Below, one piece after another: positions 43,690 through 57,711 of a DNA stretch of 64,000 bases (positions are counted from its first letter, which is position 1; the number at the start of each line of letters is the position of its first letter). The notes below the pieces were generated by a model. The model worked only from the letters and a program-made list of their open reading frames with translations, had not been told where the DNA came from and made no database searches. The position numbers and the translations under genes are program-made. The stretch is from Dysidea avara (lineage: Eukaryota; Porifera; Demospongiae; Dictyoceratida; Dysideidae), in contig NC_089273.1 of the NCBI RefSeq assembly GCF_963678975.1, forward strand, positions 32,736,973-32,800,972, read 5' to 3'.

Positions 43690-45340
43690 CAGTGTCATTG
43701 ATTTTCTCCTCTTTATATGTTCAAAAAACTTGTGGTGCTGATGGTCTCCCAACTTTGTTTGTTAGAACCTTTCCTTATATTTATGGCAAGGCTTGCGAAT
43801 GTTATTATCAATAAGTGTATTGACTATTGAATTTTTCCTTGGTTCCTTTTCAGTAGAGCAGATCCATTCTTAAAAAATAATGTAGGCATGCGGTGTACAA
43901 GCTTGTTCAATCTCTGCACTAACTGTACATGTTTTGTCCAAGGTTTTTGAGTGTGTGCTGCATAACAATAATGGGGATCTCAGTCATCTCACTACATAAT
44001 GGACAAAAGGAAAGTTGAAACAATTCAACATACTCTTAAGCAGAGCAACTAAATTGATCACCAGTTTACATGATAGTGACTATAGCACGAGATATGCTAC
44101 ACTTGAAGAATTAAGGCTTCCTTCATGCAATTGTCATGATATGCTTATATTAAATATTCAACAGTTTAGTGGACATTGATATCAATGATTTATTCACACA
44201 ATCTTCTGTAATTACCAGAGGACATGAATTAAAACTTTACAAGTACCATTCCTCTTGTTTGTTACGAAGTAAATTTTCTCTTACCATGTAGTGAATACAT
44301 GGAACAATTTAATTACCACAACATGTTATTGAAGTACGCTCCTTAAACAGATTCAAGTCCAAACTGGATACACATTGGACACACAGTAATAATTCTGTAC
44401 AATTATTTTTGTATAATATGTTGGTGTACGGGCTATTTTTGCCTTCTTGGTTCTTGTAAAAATAATAATCAAAATTAATGTAATCACACTTAAAAAATAA
44501 TATCAATCTGGATTTTATGCAGGCTATTCTACACATGATGTGTTACTCATGTAATGGATGAATGGCTGAAATTCAAAAATGCTGATGAAGATATTAATAA
44601 TTAATTTTATACTGATGCAGCTAAGGCTGTCAATACTGTAGAGATCTATATTTGTAGAGCTATACACATTGTAGCCATTCTGTTTTGCAAATGGTGGAAA
44701 CATGTTTACAGTTTGACTGGCTACTAGGCTTCATTCATAGTTCTCATTTACGTTGAAATATATTATAAGCTAATTGTATGCTTACTGGAAACTGTCAGAG
44801 ACTGGCAAGTAAAGCTGTGAGTGTTTCAGCTGGTGGTTAAGTGTTGACTTAAGTTAATCCTGTTTGGTATTTGGATGCTTTGATTGACCTTCTATTATCT
44901 TGGACCTTGCATATTCATAGCATGGATCAAAACTTGCTTCAGTTGTTTGTTATAATGGTTCGCTGCCACCTGCAGTGCTGTGTGTATTATACTCAGTTTT
45001 TGTGATGCCACCTTATGACTATTGTGATATTATTTGGTCTCTGTCTATTAAAAATCTGAATTGCTTGAATTTAAAAAAAATCATTCCAAGTTTATCGACA
45101 ACCCGCAACTGTCTTACCATCCAGATTTCCCTTTACATAGACTGAGGGTTGTAGATTTCACACAGCTATTCAGATTTTCAAGGCTTTATATACATCAGTA
45201 TTTCTCCTACTTACATGTTTATATAGCATTATTTTTTTCAATTTCAATAGGCATAACAGGCCATGGACTGTTAGCCAGAATATTAATGGACTCTTTGTCC
45301 TCACAGTGTAAAAGAAGTACTTTTATCTTATGAAACAATT
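43690..45340 (+). pseudogene. Decayed non-LTR retrotransposon fragments
   Basis: Scattered reverse-transcriptase-like words across frames, interrupted by many stops: CGADGLPTLF near 43,735, SKVFECVLHN near 43,940, RATKLITSLHDSDYSTRYATLEELRLPS near 44,047-44,130 (shown here in pieces across frames), GHELKLYKYHSS near 44,220, QAGYSTHDVLL near 44,520 and PPYDYCDIIW near 45,008. The order (C-terminal words before a second internal set) suggests two fragments or a rearranged copy. Too eroded for a product. Confidence 0.5.
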
Positions 45341-45549
45341 TAATGTTACTGAGGTACCACATTACCACTATTTAATTTCTTTTATCTTATTTTTCTTGAT
45401 GTATTGATGTTGTAGTTTTTGTTTAGGTGGTATGTTGATGGTGCCACCTCCAAACCAATTAGTGCAATTATACTTATAGTGGTGTACGTCAAAGGAGAGT
45501 GCTGGAGCTACTACTATTGTAAGTCAATGACATCACTACCTACTTATCA

Positions 45550-45999
45550 TTGGTCCTGAGAAAACATGGGAATGTGGGCACAAACTACACCCTGTCACAC
45601 TCAAGGTCATATCTCAGTACTGGAACAGAATATGTGACCGGATTTGCGAAAAGGGGTCTTCACACACATCATCAAATTTGATGACTCATAACTTCTGATT
45701 GGAAAAGGCTATTGACCTGAAATCTAGTCACAAGTGAGCATCAATACAGCTTAGTGGATGGAAAAGTTTCAGATGATCGGATGTGTTTCTTGAGCACCGA
45801 GTTATGGACTTCTGAGTTCATAGAACTGGATGTGAGTGGAAGACCCCTTTTTGCAAATCCGGTCACATATTTGCATTCTGTAACTTGCATCATACAGCCA
45901 ATGAAATACTTACTGCCATAGCATAATGGTATAAAAAATTATATGAGTCAAGGAGTTTGAAAAAGTAGGCATGTGCCTATTTTCGCAGGCCCAGTCACA
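45550..45999. mobile_element. MITE copy interrupted by another MITE
   Basis: Same family as 59,699-59,943: shared AATGTGGGCACAAACTACACC, TTTGCATTCTGTAACT and CCTATTTTCGCAGGCC. The left end is degraded. The TGTGACC element at 45,633-45,867 lies inside it; the other copy shows the uninterrupted sequence. Confidence 0.8.
45633..45867. mobile_element. MITE of the TGTGACC family, nested, 235 bp
   Basis: Ends TGTGACCGGATTTGCGAAAA and complement. Left junction CAGAATA|TGTG and right junction CACA|TATTTGC against the uninterrupted AGAGTATTTGC at about 59,776 show a duplicated TA. The interior resembles 43,098-43,336 (CTTC...CACACATC, AGTTATGG). Confidence 0.88.
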
Positions 46000-47021
46000 T
46001 TTCTACATGTACTGATACTGAAATACAAGAAGATTAATTTGCAAATATTGAAAGAAATTTGTAGGAAATTAAATAATTATAGGGAAAAGTATGATTGATA
46101 TGTATTGACAGTCATGTTAAAACATAATCCTTACATCACCAAATACAAGCACCCTAGCTCCATGGCAAATACTGATAATTTAATATGTTGCAAATTAATG
46201 CTAAGTACTTGATCAAGCAAGTTTATTTGTATGTGGACACTGTCTGCTACCGAGTTTATATACACATTGTCGCGTTAAGCTATACATATATACCTATAAG
46301 ATATTTTTGTCTTGCCAATTCTGAACTACACAGTCTACGTACGCTGCAACATTCTGGTCTGCACACAATAAATCATTAAACTTGAGACTATAGTCCTGCA
46401 TATGGTCTGTACATGTAACTAACTGACTCTCACAAATAATATTACAATACAGTACATCAGCATTTAAAATTGAAATCATGATCATCCATACATTGCCTCT
46501 TGATGTTTGACACAAGATTGTCTACCACCTAATAGAGCAGTTATATTGTACACTCTACACGATGCAGTTCAAGAGAAAATCGGAATGAATAATCTATCTG
46601 CTACTGTTGGCACATACGTACAAATTTATCCAAGACCTATTATCAAAAGTCCATAATAGAACTTCTATTATGGATTATCCTATGGAATAAACCACGAATT
46701 AGTAATTATTTCTTCACTTTCGATTTTGATAGTGTTCTTCAGTTAATACTGACATGATTATAATTTTAATGAATAACACTACTTAATTAATCTATTCATT
46801 ATAAATAAAACGCTTGGAAGGAAATAGAACCCTAGACTGGAAATACAGTAGCTTTACATGTACATGTAAAAAAATACAAAGGGCAATACTTGCATGTGCA
46901 CACAATAAATTTGCTGCTCACTACAACATAATCACTTTTATACTACTACTACTACACTACATGCTTTGGAATAATACTAAATCTATAGCTAATATGTATA
47001 AAATAGCTACACTACATAAAT
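46000..47021. other. Intergenic downstream of the NLR gene
   Basis: AT-rich, without a supported gene. It should contain the NLR 3' UTR. Short frames here have no recognised motif. Confidence 0.5.
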
Positions 47022-50000
47022 CTAATATTTAGCTACTAATTTGAGTTCATTCTGAAGCGAATTCCTTTTTAACATCATATGTTTGTGAGGGGCTACTAAC
47101 TCTGACAAGTGATCAACTGTGTGTTCTATTGGATTAAAACTGATGTCAACAACCTGTAAATTGGCAACATTTAGTGCACTAGTTACAATTGTGATTGCAC
47201 TATCTTCTTGCATCTCACAGCTTGCAAGTATTAATTCCTTTAGACTTTTGTTGTTGGAAATCAAAGTAGCAATTTTATCTGCTACTGCAACATCGATTTT
47301 ATTACCACCAATGTTCAAGCAACATAAGGATGTCTTATCCATTATGGCATCCAGCACTTCTGATACCTGATAAAATGACAGTTTGCAGTTGTTCAGATTC
47401 AACTCATATAGCCATTGCTGTAGGGCAACACAGTCTCGTAGGATGCTTGTAGAATGTTGAGGAAAGTCGTTGTAACTGAAGTCAAGAGTTTTCAGGACTT
47501 TCACGTTTTCTAAAGCATTTAAAATTTTAGTGACCTGTGGATGTTCTCTGAGTCCACAATTAGACAAGTTCAAGTAAGTTAGATAAGGAGCTTGTGTGAT
47601 AGCAAGTGCTATACATCTTGTAACATACTCTGAAAGAAGCTGACAGCTAAGGTCAATCTCTGTAACATTTCTTGCACTAAAATTGACTATTGCTTGAAAG
47701 ATTGCCTTAACTCCATCATCTTCTAACCTACAATCAGACAAATGCACACTTTGCAACTTGCTGTATTCAACCAACGACGCAACGTAAATAGCTGCTTCAT
47801 TTGAAATTCTGCTGGAGCTCAAGTTGATGTACTTCAAATGGGAACACTTTGATACTACATGAGAAACTGCAAGAACTTCTTCCTCACATAAATTGCAGTT
47901 TGATAAATTTAAATACGCAAGCAAACTATTTTCAATGGAAGGAACAGTTGCATTAGGATTCTGCACTGAAATATTGTTATTGCTAATATCAAGATGCCGC
48001 AATGAATTTTTTACTCCAAGTATATCAAACAAAATTTTAATCCCAGTTTGGTCTATTTTGCACTTTGACAAATCTAAATGCTGTAAACTAGCATTGTTGC
48101 TAACAAGTTGAATCAAGCCTTCCACATGTGAACCAGAATCATTACCACTCAGATTCAGATATGTAAGAGTTGATACACTTTGCAATGCTATTAAATTAGT
48201 AGAAAATTTTGCTGGATCAGTGAAACTACCAGACAATTGTAATACTTCAACAGCATGAAGCGAATTTGTGAGCTTAATACAAGAGCCACTAGAAATATAA
48301 TTTTTACTAATGTTTAGATGTTCTAATAATATACTTAGATATTTTATATTACAAACCGTGGATAGTTTTTGAGCTATAAATTCTTGACTTAATTTACAGT
48401 CACAAAGGTCTAACAATCGTAAATTGGTGCTATTAGATACAGCGATTGCTAATTTGTTTTCAAGTCGATCAGTGATGGTAATCCTACTAAGACTTAGATA
48501 CTCCAGTGAGGTGACTAATGTTAATGCTTCAAAGATATTTCCAATTCCTCCTAAAATCTTGCAGTTTTTCAGACTAAGATGCTTCAGTGTAATTTTATTG
48601 CTACTCAATACCATGGCAAGGCCATTGCTCATGTCTTCAGTCAAAGTATTTTCACTAAGATCAATATGATTCAGTGAAATATTGCAATAATTAGGTCGTC
48701 TCCAAGCATCTAGAATTTGACTGAAGTCATCATCTTGCACCAATAAGCCAGACATATTCAAATATTGTATATCAATATTATTAGCAATAATATTACCAAT
48801 TGCAAAGGCTGCTTGGCTAGAAATAACATTGTAACTGAAATCTAGATGATTAAGAGTGGTGATTTGTAAATGGTCAGTAAAGACTTTCTCCTCCTTTTGA
48901 TGCAGTCTGCAATTAGATATGTTCAAATGTGACAACGTGATAGCAGAGTTACTCGAAATTATGTTCAAGACATCCAACGTCACTAGAAAGTGTACATCAT
49001 TAAAGCTAACATTTAAGTAGCGTAACGATGTCTTGTATTTCAATTTATGTGCTATTTTTAGAAGTCCAGATGCTTTCACCTTGCAATTTGATAAATTTAA
49101 ATGTTCCAAATCAACACTGCTATGTAATAATTCACAAAGTTGCTCAATGGGCTGTTCACCTATATGGTTTGAGCTTAGGTCTATGTGGCGAAGTGATGCA
49201 ACACATTTAAGTCGAGAAAGAATCAGGCTGATACTTCCTAACCTCAGCCAACAACCTGACAAGTTTAAAACTGAAAAGTCAGCATTCTTGTTCACAATAC
49301 CTACTGTTAAATACACTACTTCTTTAGGACAATTGTCAAAAATTAACTCGAAATGCTTCATTGTACAATGTTGCTTCATATTATTTAGCATTGTTGACAT
49401 CTGAAAATCCTTTCGTTTTAATTCAGAAAGAATTAAGACATTCCATGGCATAATATCAGTTACACACTGGAGCAATGGCAACAGATCAATTAATACTTTA
49501 GTATTTGTTATTGTAAAACTCAAATCAAGACAGGACAGATGACAAAATTTCTTTTGTAAAATGGCAACGATTTCCTTTAATCCTTTAATGGAGAATTCAC
49601 AGTCAGAAAGCTTTAGTTCTCTCAAGTGTGTATTATTGGCAATGACATTAGCTATGTTCAGGACAGCTTCATCATTGAAGTAACTGTAACTTAAATCAAG
49701 ATATACCAGTGATGTCATCTTTGCTAAAGCAAAAGTAACTTTTACAAAGTCATTTATTTCTGTGTGGACACCAGCTAGTTTCAAGGTTTCCAAAGAACAA
49801 GACAAAATCAAATGAACAAGTTTAACAGAAGTCTCACGTGTAAAGTAATGAAATCTAAGATCCATGTATTTTAGCTTCTTTTGTTCTTTAAGACAGTACA
49901 CAATAGTAGACAACTCTTTCTCATTGATAAGACAGTGAGCAAGCTCAAACCTCTCCAGGTCATTGTTGCAGTTACATATGCTTACTATGTGTTTTGCAGC

Positions 50001-53000
50001 AATGCTAGTAATGGTATTGTGGCTAAAGTTGACATGTTTCAAGCTCGTTAGCTTAGCACTTACTATTTCAAACAGCTGAGTACTAGCACATGATAGAACA
50101 CACCCAGCAATTTCCAAGTGAGTTAGTTTAACACTTTTAGAAATCATTGCTGCAAACTCTTTGATCAGATTTCTCATTTTGATATTATTTATATTGAGAT
50201 ATTGTAAACCATTCAACATTGAAAAAATGTTTTCCAGTTCAGTTTCAGGTATATCACAATATGCTAAACTAAGACCTCTAAGATTTGTGTTAGAGGAAAC
50301 TACATGAGTTAGAATGGTAGCTACCTCATTACTAACAACGCATCTTTCAATGTAAAGGAATTCCAAAGAAGCAAATTTTCTTAAGTTACTGTGGAGCATA
50401 TAGAACTCAGTTTCAAATAAGAAGATTGCCTTAGCATGAAACAATTGTAAATATGTATTGCTGTTGAATAAACTTGGTATGTTCTTTACTACAGCAGGAT
50501 CAGTAAGAAAGGTGGACCTAAAGTCTATAACTTTACAATTCGTCAGATTTCTAAGTGCCATAGCAATTTCTTTTATTCCCTCTTTCTGTAGAGTACATTG
50601 TGGCATTAGTAGATACTCAACAGCAGGATTTGTATGCAAGAAGTTAGCAACTTCATGTGCTACTCTATTTGTGATACTACTGGAAGTGGTTTTAAAAAAT
50701 TTTAATGAAATGTTATCTTGAAATGCTTTTACAATACTAATCATATCTTCTTCTGGAATTTCACCATACAGTTCAAAGTGTTCTAAATATGAATTACGAC
50801 AAAGTGTGTTTAGAACAGCCTTAGTGATACTAGTTGAAATACAAGTGATATTAACACTGAGGTGTTTCAATGTAGTAATTTTACTAGATGCATTCAAAAC
50901 TGCCAATAATCCTTCTTTTTGAAGATTACACGATGCCAAGTTTAAGTATTCCAGTTCACTGTTATTTAAAATCACACCAGCTATTTCTTGTGCTGTATCA
51001 TCACTATCAAACTTCATACTAAGATGCTTTAATGATGTTAAGTCTTTAAAAGCGGAAGCAATCTTTGCAGCTGCAGTTTTTTTCTAAAACACAACCAGAC
51101 AAATCTACTTGCTCCAGAAGACTGGTGGAAGTAGTCATATCTGCTATACAACAGGCTGACTTGTATGTAATCTTATTAAAACTTAAATCAATACAGTGAA
51201 TAGGCCCATTTCGAACACTATTAAGGATGGCAGTAAACCCTTCCTCTTGCAATTGAGTTTTAGATATCATCAAATTTGTTATCATCAATCGTTCCAGCAA
51301 CTTTCCCAAACACATACTTACATGATGAGAAATACTGTTAGAGCTTAAATTTAGACATTGTAGATGGTTATTGTTAGTCGCAAGTGCCTCGAATATTTTC
51401 ACAATAGCTGCTTCTGATATGTTGCAGCCAGCTAGCTCAAGGTGTTCTAAATTGGTGTTGTTGGCTATCACTGCAGCTATTCCAACTTCATCTCCATCAC
51501 TTATTGGAACAAAGTTGAGGTTTAGGTATTGTAATGCTCTGACACGTTTAAGTGAATTAGTGATTATGTCAAGTACCCCAGCTGCAACAGTGCAGTTTTC
51601 TAAGTTGAAAAACTGAAGATTGCTATTGTTAGTTAGACTAGATGCCAGTGACTGAACACTTGAAGCTGTTAAACTGACACTATCAAATACAATACTGTTT
51701 AAATTGTACATAATTGAGAAGCACTGCTGCAAAATGTCAAATCCCTTCTGAGATAAATATATTTTATTCAAATTTAATAGCTTTAGCATTGTGTTACTAG
51801 CAATAGCAGCTTCTAAACTATTAGCCAAAGTATCATTAATAGTACATGTGGACAAATTCAATGTCTCCAAAACACTAACATTGGTTGCAATAGAATGTAG
51901 GACTATAGCAAGTGCAGCATCAGAGAGGCTTGTAAATGGCAAGCCAAAATACATCATTTTCTTATTGTTCATAAATAATGAAGTGAACAGTGTAACTGTT
52001 TTGTCTGAAATATTTGTACAGCTCAAATCTAGATGTCTTAATTCCCTACTGTCTTTCAATCCTTTACAAATACTCGCAGTCCCATCTTCTGTTAAACTGG
52101 TCCCTTCCAACATGACACACTCCAGTTGACTATTACCTATGAGCACCTCCGCCAACGTGATTGCTGACTGAAATCCTATGTTATTGTTACGCAAATCAAT
52201 GTGGTTTAGACTGGTCGTACCCTTCAATGCCTCTACAACAAAATAGCTACCAGTTTCAGTTAATTTACAATCACACATATTTAGAAACTGTAAGGCAACG
52301 TTGCTACACAGAACCTTAGACAATGTTTGACTGACTTCATTTGATAATGCATTGCAAGATACATCAAAGTACTTTAAGGAATCACAAGATTGCAAAGATC
52401 CAAATACAAGCTGTGCTCCTTTTTCTGTTAATGCACATTTAGAGAGATCAAAATGCGTAATGGTAAATGTCCCCATCAAATAACTAGCAACATTAAGTGC
52501 AACATTGTCAGAAATAAAGTTTCCAGAGACATCCAAGTGCTTTAAACTATTAGGAAGAACATCCATCAATTTTTGAAAGCAGGTATCTTGAAGTTTACAT
52601 CGAGCTATCTCAATATGAATTAACTCCATCTGGTTGTCAATGACGTTACAAAGCCTATCAGCACTGGAATCACTAATAATGATGTCATTGAGTTTAAACT
52701 GTTTTAATGACTGCATATTTGCTAGTTCAATTAGAATGGAGCTAATTCCAGCTTCTGAAATATTACATGCTGACATATTTAGGTGGCTAATATTATCATT
52801 TTGTCTAATACAATCAGCAATGACATTTGCTTCACTATCAGCAATGTCAACTTGATTTAGACATAGTTGTTGTAAACATTTAACCTTATTAAGATACTTT
52901 ATGAGCACCTTAAAACCTTTTTCGTGTAATGAAATATGAGACAGCTTAAGATGTTTTAGAGCAAAATTGTTAGCAATTACTGTTGTAACGTCAACTGCCA

Positions 53001-56000
53001 CATCATCAGTGACATGTGAAGATCTTAAATCAAGAAATTTCAAAAATACATGATATTTGAAGGCTCGAAATATGGTTTTCAGATCCTCATTCTGTATAAG
53101 ACAATTAGATACATCAAAGTGTTGAAGATACACATTTTTACTTATGATTTTAGTCAATGCAGCAACAGTTTCGGCAGCTACACCAACATTGTCACTTAGA
53201 TTTAGATGTCTAAGTGTTCTTGTAGTGGAAATGATTTTACAGATGGTTGAAATTTCAGCTCTTTGTAAATTACAACTAGAAAAATCAATAAACTCAATCC
53301 TAGTAAGCTTACATTTTCCATCACTTATTGTGGTAGCTCCAGGTTGGCTAGATGACAAGTTAAAGCCAAAGCTAATATGCTTCATAGCTTCAGGTCGGAC
53401 TACCAACATAGAGATCAATTGTGAACATTCAATACAGCATTTAGGCAAAATTAAATGTTCTAGGAAAACATTTTGCTCTATTATGTTTCGAATGGTACTC
53501 ACAGCTTCACTATTTAGCTTACAACCCCCAAGGTTAAGACACTTTAAACTTGTCATATTTGATAAAGTAGCACAAATTCTTAAAACCATTTTTTCCTTTA
53601 GCTGACAGTTTGAAAGATTTGCATACTCCAATGTATTAGTGACACTTAGAAGATTGACTAATTCATTGCCTACTTTATTGGTAACAGCATTACCATTTAA
53701 ATCTAGGTATTTTAAACTTACAGTTTGTTGCAAAGCCTTTATGATTGCCCAGAATCCTTCCTGCTGCAAATTACAATTTGAGATACACAGAGTCTTTAAA
53801 TTATTACTTTCATAAATTACTGCTGCCAATGCAAGCATCACTTCGTAGTTACCATTATTGTAACTCAAATCAACATTAGTGATATAGGAGTGCTTTTTCA
53901 TTGATTTCAAAATCTCCATAAGACCAAAGTCTGTTAAAGCACACTTCGAGAGACTCATACAACTTAAGGAAGCATTGTTGGAGATTACCTTAGCAACTGT
54001 AACAGCTGCTTCATCATTAAGCACATTAAAACTAAAATCTAATGACCTTAGCGATTTCAGGTTTTGAAGACTCTTAAAACATTTTATGTCTTTAATGCTA
54101 CAGTTTGACAAACTTAAGTGTTCCAAATTAACATTCTGATAAACTAATAATGCAAAGTTAGTACTGACTACTTCAGTGAACTTGTGACCACTTAAAACCA
54201 AGAACTTTAAACATGAATTTTTTGCCAACATTTCAGTAATGTGAATCAAAGTTGGTGTTGGAAGATCACAGTCAGACAAGTCTACATGTTCGAGATGCGG
54301 ATTATTGGAAACAAGGGCAGCAATGTTTAAAGAATCATTATTGTTAATCACATTACATCCAAAATCAACTTGTCTTAAATTTTCCTTTGTAAGCAATTCA
54401 TGTAGAATTGGCTTTATACAAACACTGCACAGCTCACAATTACTTAATAAGAGAGTTTGTAAGTTACTGTAGCTATCTAGTACCGTAGCAATGTTCATTG
54501 CTCCAGTTGCTGTGATTACATTTCCACTAAAATCAAGTGTCTGCAATTTTTTGACTTTTTGAAGACTTTGGGCAAGCACTGAAATCCCTTCCTCAGTCAA
54601 ATTACAGTTTGACAAATACAAATGCTGCAACTTGCTTTTATTTCCAATGGAATACTTAGCTATAGCTTTGGAAACTTGCTCAGTGATACAATTATGACTT
54701 AAATCAAGGTAGATTAGACCTTTACAATCTTTCATTGCAGCCATAATAATAGTTAAATCCTTTTCAGCTACTGTACAGCCAGATAAGTTTAGGTATTCCA
54801 GTGCATTGCTAACACTGATTAGACTGGCCAGTTTAGTGGCAGCCTTTCCATAAATTGCAATCTGACTAAATTCAATACGTTTCAGTGTGCTTGATTTCTC
54901 TTTTAGAGCTCGAAAAATACTGGTCAGTTCTACCTCTTTCAGATCACATGTATCTAACCTTAAACAACTGAACATATTACTGTAACCTATCACGGCACTT
55001 AGGTTATCTGCAAAATTACCAATACTGCATAGACCTTTAAGATGAAACACGTTAAAATTTCTTCTTAAATGAAGTTTGCTCAACCAATGAGTAACCCACT
55101 CACTTTTTAGACAACCCTTAACACAGATAGTACCCTTATGACAGTGTTGGATAAGAGACTCACAAATATTGTTATCTTTATTATTGTTTACATTGCATAT
55201 ATGGATAGGTAAAGGGTTATCACCAAGCTGTACAGCTAATTTGCAAGTTACAGTCAATTTCTCAATAGCAGCAGCAACCATTGCTGCAGATACACCAAAA
55301 TCCTGTAAAAGCATTTTGCAATGTGAATAAGGGTGTACTGGAAGCAAAAGATAGTTTGTTACAAGGGGAAAAGGAATAGCATTGTCACACAGGTACATGA
55401 TGACATGAGGTTTGTGACTTTTACTAAAGGAATGTAGCCATTCAATTGCTCCAAAAACATCTTCAGTGAAGTTGCACTTCAGCAAATACAAGCCTGTAAA
55501 ACAGCACGAATCAAACTCCCTTTTAATTTCACTGTACTTTGCTAAACAAGCTATCATAATATAATGCTGGGCGACATCTAAATGTACTATCTTACCAGAA
55601 TCACAATTGTCTTGCAAAGCCTTTGCTAATACATAGATATCTTCCTGCAATTTATTAGCAGTAATTTTAAGAGTACAGATATTCCAGGATAAAATAAGCT
55701 TTGCAAGTTCAGTGACTGATGAAGATGATATACCATTGCACGACAGATCTAATATTTTAATTACTGTATTACTTTTACAATCATTGGAAAATGATTTCAA
55801 TAGGTTTTTGATTCCATCATCGCCAATAGAACACATAGATAAATTCACTGTTGTCCACACTTTAGTAGTGGATCTTGCAAGGAACAATGACAAAGTGTGT
55901 AGATCTTTACCCAACAGTGCTTGACCACTGAGATCAATATTGCCATCTTTCAACAATTCTCCTACCTGCTTACACATGACATCATCTTCTGCCTCTGAAA

Positions 56001-57711
56001 AGCACTGAAACAGCTGGAGACGCTTTACTTTACTTTGTATTATGCTGTTTGATATGCCTGTTGTTCCAATAAGTCGACTTTGCCATACAAACGTGTTCCC
56101 AGACAAAAAGTGAGCAAAGGGAAATGATTTACCTTTTGTTAATCCAACATACATAACCCACATGTTCAAAAAATCACTTACCCAGAAAGTTTTATCTAAA
56201 AGTACAATTTGTTTGTCTTCATGGAGCAAACTTACATGATATGCTGCCAAAAATTCTTGTATTGAGAAGTGCAAGAAATTGTAGGATACTATGCTTGTGC
56301 CTTGCTCAAAACTGAAAAAGGACACAGCTTTAAGCAAGCCTAAACCAGACCAATTTTGTTCATGTAATGTAAGGTGTGGACACAATGGTTTAATTTCTTT
56401 TTTAGTGAAAACAATTGAATCTTCCTGTAATCTTGTAAAAGCTAACATGGCAAGCTCATTTAAGATTTGTCTATGAGGAGCACAGAGATCAGAGAGAACA
56501 GACAAGTTATCTGTGGTATCTGATGTTTTTCGTAAAAACCTCAAAATGGTAATGCATATAAATTTATGATTGAGCTCCGTTTGAGTTTTAGGTAAGTCTG
56601 TGCTACGTTCCAAAAATAAACAGCAAAGAATGGTCATGTTTAACGGTATGTAACAAAAGGCATTGATTGCTGAGTGTTTCTCTAAAAAATCCAACATAAA
56701 TGCAATTTTGTCATTTTCACCTTTAAATGTATGGCGGATATATTCTACCCTACTTTCTTCTGAAAACCCCAACACTTCTATTCGTCGATCAACATTATTA
56801 TGAAGACAAGCAGATGCACTTGGACGAGATGTAACTACAACAGTGCATTTGGTTAAGTGAACGCTGCGTCCATTTATTAAGTCAGCTAAAAAGGAGCGCT
56901 GCCTGAGAGCAAGTGGAAGTTCATCATAACCGTCCAGCACTATTGCTATATCTTTTCCAGACATATTGCTTATAAATTCTGTTGCAAAAGCAGATACATT
57001 TGAAGAACTAATATAATCAATAAAGTCTCCAAAATGCCGAATTTTTTGCACTTTTGGGTCCCGTAAATAAACTAAAAACAAAAGTCGTTTATCAGTAAGT
57101 AGGTTTCCGTTAGCCCATTGATATGCTATTTCTTTGCACAAAAAAGTTTTGCCAATACCTGGAGCTCCTTCTATTAATATAGTACTTGGATGAGTGGTTA
57201 CGCTACCCTCTACTTCTGTTGGTAGGAATATTTCTCTAACTTCTTTAGTGTGCTCATATCCATCAACATTGCCTGATTTTTGCACACGTGCTAATGCAAC
57301 AAGCTGTTCTCTGGTCACAAGTTTGTCTTTGTGGTGAAAAAGAGCAACACTGTTAAAGTGCTTAGGTTGATAAAGAGGCCATTCATCTTCTGACGTTTTG
57401 TACCTTGTTCCTGTATGAAGCTGCTTTAAGGCATTCTCCAAATTAGCAACAGCTTCTGGCAATGAGCTAATAGACAAGAAACAGAAACATTTTGTATCAA
57501 TAATGAATATAAGTTCAGCCCATGTGGCAGTAGGAAATGTATCTAGCCATCTATCCCACAGCTCATTACAGCACTTCTCAGTGGTCTGAAAGTCACAATT
57601 TATAATTTCAAGTACACCATTTTCAAAACCAAGAGACTTTCCAATGAACTTCCACTGAGCACCGTATGCAGGAGTGACCAATTCTGACAAATGTTTGAGT
57701 TCAGGTCTCAT
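47022..57711 (-). CDS. Giant DEATH-NACHT-LRR (NLR) protein, one single-base frame break
   Basis: Intracellular pattern-receptor-type ATPase of the NLR family, presumed cytosolic sensor that oligomerises through NACHT. Start chosen at MRPELKHLSEL (57,711), just after a possible acceptor TTGATAATAG; the frame upstream adds a non-conserved hydrophobic tail. Domains: DEATH-fold about 1-85; linker; NACHT with Walker A GAPGIGKT (182-189), Walker B IAIVLDGYDEL (about 255-265) and a TSRPSA sensor-1 strand; winged-helix/HD2 region with FLHFSIQEFLAAYH; then about 2,900 residues of ribonuclease-inhibitor-type leucine-rich repeats, alternating LxxLxLSxC and LDLSxNxI units of ~28 residues (roughly 100). 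The frame runs 57,711 to about 51,080, and an equally clean LRR frame runs from there to 47,022. They meet at a T7 run (A7 on the coding strand, 51,077-51,083). One base fewer makes 3,562 codons without a stop. No intron within. Confidence 0.88.
51077..51083 (-). other. Homopolymer frame break in the NLR gene
   Basis: Seven A on the coding strand. The N-terminal frame reads on into CSCKDC and stops at 51,046, while the C-terminal frame is open upstream of its first Met and carries the expected LRR continuation (TAAAKIASAFKDLTSLKHL) right from this run. Confidence 0.85.

Noticed and set aside
44309-45333. Short open frames in the 44-45 kb stretch as host genes
   Set aside because: They fall in decayed LINE sequence; reverse-transcriptase-like words appear across several frames with many stops.
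47022-51017. Separate 1,331-residue LRR-only gene
   Set aside because: Its frame is open upstream of the first Met to the A7 run, and its LRR pattern continues directly from the NLR frame; combined length is a multiple of three after one base, so it is the C-terminal part of the NLR gene.
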